This document shows positions 57,953-64,000 of a stretch of 64,000 nucleotides of DNA, piece after piece. The DNA comes from an uncultured Christensenella sp. (GTDB taxonomy: Bacteria > Bacillota > Clostridia > Christensenellales > CAG-917): positions 124,001 through 188,000 of the forward strand of contig CAJTNO010000003.1 of the NCBI GenBank assembly GCA_910577815.1, given 5' to 3'. A program made the translations under genes and the position numbers. The notes under the pieces are model-generated. The model saw only the letters and a list, made by a program, of their open reading frames with translations. It ran no database searches and was not told the DNA's origin. The stretch's first letter is position 1. Every line of letters begins with the position of its first letter.

Positions 57953-58699
57953 ATGAAGATATTTGCCATAAGCGATTTACATCTGTCAAGTGCAGTAGAA
58001 AAGCCTATGAACGTATTTGGGAACTCCTGGGACAACCACTTTGAGAAAATACGCGAGGACTGGATAAATAAGGTCGGCGATAACGACCTTGTTCTGCTTG
58101 GCGGAGATATGTCCTGGGGAATGACTATTGAGCAGGCAAAGCCCGATTACGCGCTCGTATCGGCGCTTAAAGGCAAAAAAATAGTAGTAAAAGGCAATCA
58201 CGACTTATACTGGAACTCCTTAATTAAAATGAAGCAGAATTTCCCCGAATTCGACTTTCTTCAAAACAACGCTTATCGCATACCCGCGCACATTTGTAAT
58301 GATAAAAATATAACCGATAACGCACAAAATGCAAACGGAGCGGTAATTTCGGGTACGCGCGGATGGAATCTGCCCGCAAAGGACTCCGACGAAGCGGATA
58401 TAAAAATCTATAAGCGAGAGCTGATAAGACTTGAGCTGTCGCTTAAGCAAGCGGAAAAGCTGAAACGCGACGGCGACAGGCTGATAGTAATGCTGCACTA
58501 TCCGCCGTTTGAAGCAAATTTTGCAAGCACGGAAATCACCCAACTGCTTGAAAGCTACAAGGCGGACTTTGTTTTATACGGACATCTGCACGGCAAAAAC
58601 GTAAGAGTAAAGCCGACAGTAGAAAAGGGCGGAATAACATATCTGCTCACCTCCTGCGACCTTATAGACTATAAGCTTGCGGAAGTCTGTGAAATATAA
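57953..58699 (+). CDS. Calcineurin-like metallophosphoesterase
   Basis: 248 residues. All metal-binding motifs of the family are present: ISDLHL, LLGGDMSWG, KGNHDLYW, MLHYPPF and YGHLHG. The substrate is unknown; the group is common in Bacillota as a single gene. An extended -10 element (TGC-TATAGT, 57940-57945) ends 7 nt before the ATG and there is no ribosome site, so the mRNA may be leaderless. Confidence 0.88.
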   Translation: MKIFAISDLHLSSAVEKPMNVFGNSWDNHFEKIREDWINKVGDNDLVLLGGDMSWGMTIEQAKPDYALVSALKGKKIVVKGNHDLYWNSLIKMKQNFPEFDFLQNNAYRIPAHICNDKNITDNAQNANGAVISGTRGWNLPAKDSDEADIKIYKRELIRLELSLKQAEKLKRDGDRLIVMLHYPPFEANFASTEITQLLESYKADFVLYGHLHGKNVRVKPTVEKGGITYLLTSCDLIDYKLAEVCEI

Positions 58700-58863
58700 A
58701 TTAAAGCGTTTTATAAGGCTAATTTTCTAAAATTATTATAAATTTCGACATTTATTAGAATACTTTTAACAATTATTACATTCATATTAAAAAAGAAATC
58801 GATTGCTATACAATTTTCTTAATGTTCTGACGCCCTAACAAAACTATTTTATTAGCAACAAAT

Positions 58864-59448
58864 TTATTTTGAAAGCAAACTATCTATTTTTGCAAGCACG
58901 TCATCCTTACCTGTTTTTGCGCTTGCAGACGTCAAAATAATATCCGACACACCCACTCCGAAAGCATTGGCAATCAACTGCCTTGCCTTCATCTGCTGCG
59001 AACGCGACAGCTTATCCGCCTTAGTTGCAATCAGGGTAAAAGGAGTTCCTGTAGCATATAGATATTTTACCATAATCTTATCGTCCTCGGAAGGCTCGTG
59101 TCTGACGTCCACCAACATAAAGACGTTTATAAGATTTGGGCTCTTTTGCAAATAGCCTTCTATCAGTCCGCCCCACTTTTGCTTTTCCGTCTTATTTACT
59201 TTGGCATAACCGTATCCGGGTAAATCGACAAAATAATACTCGCCCTTATTTATTTTAAAAAAATTGATTAGTCTTGTACGCCCCGGTTCCGACGAAGTCT
59301 TTGCAAGCTTATTCTGATTTGTCATAAAGTTTATAAAGGAGGATTTTCCCACATTTGATTTACCCGCTATAGCAATCTCGGGCATACCGTAATCGGGAAT
59401 TTTATCGGCGTCTGCTACCGAAATAACAAATTCAGCCTGCTTAATCAT
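58864..59448 (-). CDS. engB: Ribosome biogenesis GTPase EngB/YsxC
   Basis: 194 residues from the ATG at 59448 (AGGAG 9 nt upstream); an ATG two codons earlier is too close to that site. GTPase needed for 50S assembly. G motifs: GKSNVGKSSFIN, the G2 Thr in SEPGRTR, DLPGYGYA, and TKADK. It follows clpX, part of the usual tig-clpP-clpX-engB order, without lon genes between. Confidence 0.96.
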   Translation of the reverse strand: MIKQAEFVISVADADKIPDYGMPEIAIAGKSNVGKSSFINFMTNQNKLAKTSSEPGRTRLINFFKINKGEYYFVDLPGYGYAKVNKTEKQKWGGLIEGYLQKSPNLINVFMLVDVRHEPSEDDKIMVKYLYATGTPFTLIATKADKLSRSQQMKARQLIANAFGVGVSDIILTSASAKTGKDDVLAKIDSLLSK

Positions 59449-59472
59449 TTGCATAATCTCCTTTTATAATTA

Positions 59473-59494
59473 TGGCGCGTATTCAAACGCGCCA
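59473..59494 (-). other. Hairpin between clpX and engB
   Basis: Eight-bp perfect stem TGGCGCGT / ACGCGCCA with a 6-nt loop. The T-run on the minus strand is poor, so it could be a weak terminator, an attenuator or an mRNA processing site. Confidence 0.4.
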
Positions 59495-59510
59495 CATTTA
59501 ACATTACTTA

Positions 59511-60800
59511 TCAACAAGAAATCTTTTCACCTGCGGACTCAAACGCCTGTATAATTTCTTCCTCGGACGGTTTTACTCCTCGTACTATAGTCGGCGGTTG
59601 CTTTTTCTCGATAGCGTCCTTAGTCACTATAACCTGCTCTATGCTCTTATCGGAGGGTATTTCGTACATAAGGTCAAGCAACGCGTCCTCCATAATAGCC
59701 CTCAAGCCTCTCGCCCCCGTCTTAAGCTCTATTGCCTTAGCCGCAACAGCGCGCAAAGCGTCGCTTTCAAACTCAAGCGTAACTCCGTCAAACTCAAATT
59801 GCTTTTTATATTGTTTAACAAGCGCGTTTTTAGGCTCGGTCAATATTTTTATCAATGCCGTTTCATCCAAAGCGTTCAAGCCTACCACAATCGGCACGCG
59901 CCCTACAAATTCGGGTATCAAGCCGTATTTAACCAGGTCCGAGGGCTGCAAATCCTTTATAAGCTCGTCATAGCGATAGTCCATCGTATCCTTAACAGCC
60001 GACCCGAAGCCGAGCTTGGAATTATCCTTGCGACTGTCAACGATTTTATCCAAATCCACAAAAGCGCCGCCGCAAATAAACAGAATATTTGTTGTGTCAA
60101 GCTGATAGCACTCCTGATTGGGATGCTTTCTTCCGCCTTGAGGAGGCACATTGGCAACGGTCCCCTCTATAATCTTAAGCAACGCCTGCTGTACGCCTTC
60201 GCCGCTCACGTCGCGCGTAATAGATACATTTTCGCCCTTCTTTGCAATTTTATCGATTTCGTCGATATAAACAATACCCGTCTGCGCACGCTTAATATCG
60301 TTATCGGCTGACTGTATAAGCTTAAGAAGGATATTTTCAACGTCCTCGCCGACATATCCCGCCTCCGTAAGCGTAGTGGCGTCGGCAATAGCAAACGGCA
60401 CGTTCAATATCTGAGCAAGCGTTTTTGCAAGCAACGTCTTTCCCGAACCGGTAGGACCAAGCAACAGCACGTTGCTCTTTTCAATGACAACGTCGCCGTC
60501 GTTGTTTCCGCCTTGAAGTATGCGCTTAAAATGATTGTATACCGCAACGGACAGCACGCGTTTTGCGCTATCCTGTCCGACGATATATTCGTCAAGCTTG
60601 TCTTTAATCTCCTGCGGCGGCAATAATTTAATATCTCCGGAAGTCTTATTCTCCTTGATATTCATTATATCGATGCAACGCGCAACGCATTCGTTGCAAA
60701 TACTTATGCCGTCCGGACCGCTTACGATTTCCTTGACCTCGTGTCCGCACTTATGGCAAAAGCTGCAAACCTGTTCCTTTTGATACTTATCGTTATCCAT
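59511..60800 (-). CDS. clpX: ATP-dependent Clp protease ATP-binding subunit ClpX
   Basis: 429 residues. AAA+ unfoldase that feeds substrates to ClpP. N-terminal zinc finger (CSFCHKCG and CNECVARC), Walker A GPTGSGKT, Walker B IVYIDEIDKI, pore loop GYVGEDV, RKDNSKLGFG, the ClpP-binding IGF-like loop (here LGF), and sensor 2 GARGLRAIMED. It sits 62 nt after clpP. Confidence 0.97.
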   Translation of the reverse strand: MDNDKYQKEQVCSFCHKCGHEVKEIVSGPDGISICNECVARCIDIMNIKENKTSGDIKLLPPQEIKDKLDEYIVGQDSAKRVLSVAVYNHFKRILQGGNNDGDVVIEKSNVLLLGPTGSGKTLLAKTLAQILNVPFAIADATTLTEAGYVGEDVENILLKLIQSADNDIKRAQTGIVYIDEIDKIAKKGENVSITRDVSGEGVQQALLKIIEGTVANVPPQGGRKHPNQECYQLDTTNILFICGGAFVDLDKIVDSRKDNSKLGFGSAVKDTMDYRYDELIKDLQPSDLVKYGLIPEFVGRVPIVVGLNALDETALIKILTEPKNALVKQYKKQFEFDGVTLEFESDALRAVAAKAIELKTGARGLRAIMEDALLDLMYEIPSDKSIEQVIVTKDAIEKKQPPTIVRGVKPSEEEIIQAFESAGEKISC

Positions 60801-60862
60801 AAATAAACCTCAATAGATTATCGAAAGTCGCTATATTTATGCGACCGTTTTTTATATTACGC

Positions 60863-61459
60863 TTATTTTCTGGAGTAGAAAATTTTATCCACAAGACCGT
60901 ATTTTTCAGCTTCCTCTGCGGTCATATAAAAATCCCTGTCCGTATCGACCTCGATTTTTGACAGCGGCTGAGATGTATTCTCGGAGAGAATTTCGTTCAA
61001 GCGCTTCTTTGTTCTCAAAATCTCGCTCGCCTGAATAGCTATATCGCTTGCCTGTCCCTGAGCGCCGCCGAGCGGTTGATGTATCATAATCTTGGCGTTA
61101 GGCAGAGCAAAGCGCTTGCCCTTAGCGCCGGACGACAGCAGAAACGCGCCCATAGAAGCTGCCATTCCTATGCAAATTGTGGACACGTCGCACTTTATAT
61201 AGTTCATCGTATCATAAATAGCAAATCCTGCAGACACCGAGCCTCCCGGACTGTTTATATAAAGACTGATGTCCTTTGTAGAATCTCTGCCCTCAAGATA
61301 AATAAGCTGAGCTACAATCAAATCCGCAACGGTATCGTCAATCTCTCCCGTAAGAAAGATTATTCTGTCCTCCAAAAGGCGTGAATAAATGTCGTACGAG
61401 CGTTCGCCTCTACCGGTCTGCTCTACTACCATAGGGATAAGCTGATTTCTTATATCCAT
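60863..61459 (-). CDS. clpP: ATP-dependent Clp protease proteolytic subunit
   Basis: 198 residues. Serine protease forming the 14-mer degradation chamber. Catalytic Ser in GMAASMGAFLL, His in MIHQPLGG, and Asp in DTDRDFYM. N-terminal VVEQTGRGERSYDIYSRLL is the usual processed region. GGAGGAG precedes the ATG. Partner of ClpX, encoded next. Confidence 0.97.
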   Translation of the reverse strand: MDIRNQLIPMVVEQTGRGERSYDIYSRLLEDRIIFLTGEIDDTVADLIVAQLIYLEGRDSTKDISLYINSPGGSVSAGFAIYDTMNYIKCDVSTICIGMAASMGAFLLSSGAKGKRFALPNAKIMIHQPLGGAQGQASDIAIQASEILRTKKRLNEILSENTSQPLSKIEVDTDRDFYMTAEEAEKYGLVDKIFYSRK

Positions 61460-61600
61460 TTATAACTCCTCCTGCACAAAAGTTTAAATGCGCATCAGTA
61501 CACAATTATTGCCACGCAAAGGTGGCAAATTATTTCCGACGACTGCAAAACTTACGCTTTGCAATCGCCGACGTTTAAGTTTACACAAAATACGGCAATA
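61460..61600 (-). other. tig-clpP intergenic region with hairpins
   Basis: 141 bp holding two inverted repeats: TTGCCAC / GTGGCAA (61509-61528) and an imperfect stem around TGCAAA / TTTGCA (about 61537-61578). Neither ends in a long T-run. They may attenuate readthrough from tig into clpP. Confidence 0.4.
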
Positions 61601-63052
61601 TTATTCTGCATCTGCGGCTTTAGTTTCCGCAGATTTTGCCGTCTTTTTGGCAGCGGGCTTCTTTTCTTCGGTTTTCGTGTCGCCGTCCGCCGACTTCTTA
61701 GCCGTTGATTTTTTTGCGGGCGCTTTCTTCTCCGCCGAAGCGCCGTCTGCTCCTTCCGACTTTTTAGCGGACTTTCCGCCATTATAGGATTTAATCTTAT
61801 CCAAAAGCTTTTCGGAGATAATAGAGTTTACCAAATAGTTGATATCCTCCTGACGCATCGTTTTTCTGATTTCCTCAACGGTCTGAGAAGCCTCTTCCGC
61901 CATTTTCTCTATGCGCGCGTCAATGTCCTTATCCTCGATGCCGATGTTTTCCGCTTTGACTATCTCGTTCATTACAAGACGAGTTTTAACGGTTTTCTCC
62001 GCCTGCGGCTTGTATTCATCCGCAAGCTGTTCGCGAGTCATTCCGAGATACTTGAGATAATCGTCCATACGCATTCCCTGATACATAAGACGATATTCCA
62101 TATCGTGTATCATCTCGTCCGCTTCCTGCTTAATCATTGCGTCGGGAATTTCAACGGTGCTTCCCTCAACGATTTTCTCAATGAGAGTATCTTCATACTC
62201 GCGCTCCGCTCTCTTTGTTTCCTGCTCTGTAAGCTTGGATTTTACGTCGCTCTTATATTGCTCGAGCGTATCGAATTCGGATACTTCCTTTGCAAACTCG
62301 TCGTCAAGAGCGGGAAGCTCCTTTACGCGCACCGCCTTGACGGCGCAAGCAAATATAGCCTCTTTACCCGCCAAATTCTCTGCGTGATACTTCTCGGGGA
62401 ACGTGACCTTAACATCCTTCTGCTCGCCTGCTTTTACGCCGATGAGCTGGTCTTCAAAGCCGGGGATAAACGTATTGCTGCCAAGCTCAAGCTCATAGTC
62501 CTCCGCCGTTCCGCCGTCAAACTTTTCTCCGTCAACAGAGCCGCTGTAATCGATTAGCACTAAATCGCCTTTTTCGGCAGCCTTTTCCGCATCGATTATA
62601 CGCGCCTGCTTGGTCTGCTCTGCCTTTATGTACTCGTCAACCTGCTCCGCGGTTACCTTTGCCTCGGATTTTTTAACGTCTAAATTCTTATACGCGCCAA
62701 GCGTGACGTCGGGCTTGACAACCATTGTCAACGCATAAACCACGCTTCCGTCATCCTTTATATCAACGTCCTCAACGCTGCCGAATGCTACAAGCTCGTA
62801 CTCTCCCGCCTTTTCAAGCTCCATAATGGAATCGTCTATAAGCTGATTTATTGCGTCGTTCATAAAAACGCCTGCGCCGTATATGCCCTCTATAACCTTC
62901 TTGGGCGCGCGTCCCTTTCTGAAGCCGGGAACATTGTATTTGTGCTTTGTCTTGTTATAGACGGTTTCGACTGCCTTATTGTATTCCTCAACGCTTGCAG
63001 TGTAATTGAATTTGACTTGGCTTTTTTCAAGCTTTTCGACTGTATAGTTCAT
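61601..63052 (-). CDS. tig: Trigger factor with Lys/Ala-rich tail
   Basis: 483 residues. Ribosome-bound chaperone and peptidyl-prolyl isomerase. N-terminal ribosome-binding signature GFRKGRAPKKVIEGIYG (seen as VPGFRKGRAPK), FKBP domain around GDLVLIDYSG and FIPGFEDQLIG, then the helical C-terminal arms ending about residue 425. The last 60 residues are an unusual tail of Lys, Ala, Ser and Glu (PAKKSTAKKS, PAAKKTAKS), like histone H1 tails. GGAGG precedes the ATG. Confidence 0.96.
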   Translation of the reverse strand: MNYTVEKLEKSQVKFNYTASVEEYNKAVETVYNKTKHKYNVPGFRKGRAPKKVIEGIYGAGVFMNDAINQLIDDSIMELEKAGEYELVAFGSVEDVDIKDDGSVVYALTMVVKPDVTLGAYKNLDVKKSEAKVTAEQVDEYIKAEQTKQARIIDAEKAAEKGDLVLIDYSGSVDGEKFDGGTAEDYELELGSNTFIPGFEDQLIGVKAGEQKDVKVTFPEKYHAENLAGKEAIFACAVKAVRVKELPALDDEFAKEVSEFDTLEQYKSDVKSKLTEQETKRAEREYEDTLIEKIVEGSTVEIPDAMIKQEADEMIHDMEYRLMYQGMRMDDYLKYLGMTREQLADEYKPQAEKTVKTRLVMNEIVKAENIGIEDKDIDARIEKMAEEASQTVEEIRKTMRQEDINYLVNSIISEKLLDKIKSYNGGKSAKKSEGADGASAEKKAPAKKSTAKKSADGDTKTEEKKPAAKKTAKSAETKAADAE

Positions 63053-63111
63053 TTTTCCTCCGATACGCGATTGAACGGACGCGTATATAAATAATTTACA
63101 AAGTATTTAGG

Positions 63112-63140
63112 ATTATAGCATATAAAAAAGCAAAAAGCAA
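63112..63140 (-). promoter_or_regulatory. Promoter of tig
   Basis: Minus-strand TTGCTT (63140-63135), 17-bp spacer, perfect TATAAT (63117-63112), 60 nt before the tig start. Confidence 0.75.
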
Positions 63141-63193
63141 CTTAAAAAATGACTATTTGCTATCTCTTGGCTATAAATAAGTTAATAAAAGGA

Positions 63194-63222
63194 TTGATAA
63201 AAGCAGTCTAAGCTGTTAATAT
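63194..63222 (+). promoter_or_regulatory. Promoter of rqcH, leaderless layout
   Basis: TTGATA (63194-63199), 17-bp spacer, TAATAT (63217-63222). Only 7 nt separate the -10 box from the ATG, which would put the transcript start at or within a base of the start codon. No ribosome site is present. Confidence 0.6.
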
Positions 63223-63229
63223 AACTTAT

Positions 63230-64000
63230 ATGGGTAGCGATTTATTTGCACTTTCCGCACTTGCGCAAGAGCTTAACGCCGCGCTTAGCGGAGCAAGAAT
63301 AGACAAAATACAACAGCCCGAGACCGACGAGCTGCGTTTTTTTATGCGCAGCGGAGGCAAAAACGTTTGTCTTGTAGCATCCTGTAACGCTAACGTACCA
63401 AGACTGCATTTGACCGATAGCAGAAAACAAAGCCCTATGACCGCGCCCAACCTGTGTATGCTGCTAAGAAAGTATCTGATAAACGCCTCGGTTGATAGCA
63501 TCGGCGTATATAATTCCGACAGGATAATATATATCAAGATAAACGCAAAAACGGAAATGCGCGACGACGCGTCGTTTTATCTGTTTGTAGAGATTATGAA
63601 CAGATATTCCAACATTGTCTTCACCGATGAAAATCTTATAATTCTCGACGCGGTAAAACATCTGCCCTTAGACTCGGCGCGAGAGCATATTGTAGTGCGC
63701 GGAATAAAGTATTCGCCCGTAGCACAACCGAAAATCAGTTATCTAAACGACTATTTCAGTATTTTTGACAGCTATAACGGAAACAATTTGAAAAAGTTTA
63801 TACTTGACAACATATCCGGCTTTTCGGGCGCTACCGTCACGGAGCTGTTGACAAGAGCAAGCATTGACGAAAACGTAAACGAGCTTAGCGCGGATATGCT
63901 TGAAAAACTACAAAACGAAATAGAATGCTTCCGCAGTCATAGCGACCTTACGCCCTGCATAATCAACGGAAACGTATATCCCACGGTTTACCGCAGCTTA
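63230..64000 (+). CDS. rqcH: RqcH/Rqc2 (NFACT, FbpA-like) N-terminal part, cut by window edge
   Basis: 257 codons are present and the gene continues beyond the right edge. RqcH binds obstructed 50S subunits and adds alanine tails to stalled peptides; older names are fibronectin-binding protein A and YloA. The NFACT-N features are LAQELNAALSGARIDKIQQPETDELRF (seen as LSGARIDKIQQP), MLLRKYL, FVEIMNRYSNIVF and GIKYSP. The frame starts at the ATG at 63230 with no ribosome site but a promoter 7 nt upstream. It is divergent from tig. Confidence 0.92.
   Translation, partial: MGSDLFALSALAQELNAALSGARIDKIQQPETDELRFFMRSGGKNVCLVASCNANVPRLHLTDSRKQSPMTAPNLCMLLRKYLINASVDSIGVYNSDRIIYIKINAKTEMRDDASFYLFVEIMNRYSNIVFTDENLIILDAVKHLPLDSAREHIVVRGIKYSPVAQPKISYLNDYFSIFDSYNGNNLKKFILDNISGFSGATVTELLTRASIDENVNELSADMLEKLQNEIECFRSHSDLTPCIINGNVYPTVYRSL

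Overview
The window is a chromosomal segment of an endospore-forming member of the Bacillota. Gene content points to class Clostridia: an IspH-S1 fusion, a BaiN-like/CMK/IspH block, FtsA-FtsZ-SpoIIGA-SigE-SigG order, and an uninterrupted sigK. Base composition is moderately AT-rich. The exact lineage cannot be read from the sequence; an uncultured gut-type clostridial genome is my inference. The normal code is used, with TAA, TAG and TGA stops, and many starts are GTG or TTG. Both contig ends cut genes: rpsB at the left and rqcH at the right.

Layout. 1-5.1 kb: rpsB start, yrzB, ruvX, a two-gene ABC exporter, rarA. 5.1-8.1 kb: sporulation genes yunB and spoVAC-VAD-VAE. 8.2-15 kb: an accessory stretch with an SDR enzyme, a TfoX-like protein, a repeat lipoprotein, a DUF3592 protein, a small ferredoxin, a GrpB-type protein, a broken carbonic anhydrase and a flavoprotein. 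15.2-15.9 kb: six tRNA genes in one transcript. 16.1-17.6 kb: the spoIIA operon (spoIIAA-spoIIAB-sigF). 17.8-21.1 kb: a XerS-sized tyrosine recombinase and a membrane-tethered PadR-like regulator that share a promoter core. 21.2-22.7 kb: tRNA-Trp, proC, rnhA. 22.7-34.7 kb: a leftward housekeeping block (scpAB, DUF2953, ytfJ, two D,D-carboxypeptidases, rluB-type synthase, surE, baiN-like, cmk-plsC fusion, ispH-S1 fusion). 34.9-39.8 kb: spoIIM, a stand-alone Spo0A effector domain, spoIVB, an FAD dehydrogenase and sigK. 39.8-46.3 kb: nrdR, ylmC, sigG, sigE, spoIIGA, ftsZ, ftsA. 46.4-56.8 kb: the division and cell-wall (dcw) cluster murA-ftsW-murD-mraY-murE-spoVD/ftsI-(ftsL position)-rsmH-mraZ. 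57.2-64 kb: a Cys-containing surface-type protein, a phosphoesterase, engB-clpX-clpP-tig, and rqcH.

How it works together. Nearly the whole sporulation sigma cascade lies here. SpoIIAA/AB control SigF in the forespore. SpoIIGA processes pro-SigE in the mother cell. SigG is the late forespore factor. SpoIVB signals back toward pro-SigK processing, and SigK completes the mother-cell programme. SpoVAC/AD/AE move dipicolinic acid into the spore, and YunB and YtfJ/GerW act in late development. The dcw cluster supplies precursors and septal machinery for both division and the asymmetric septum, but lacks murF, murG, murC, murB and divIB.

Most unusual items: (1) a PadR-type DNA-binding domain joined through long coiled coils to four membrane helices; (2) a Spo0A DNA-binding domain with no receiver domain, beside spoIVB; (3) a sigG leader whose ribosome-binding site is buried in a perfect 12-bp stem ahead of a TTG start; (4) a 17-bp sequence identical upstream of the recombinase and of the PadR-like gene; (5) several genes whose promoter -10 box lies 6-9 nt from the start codon, as expected for leaderless mRNAs.
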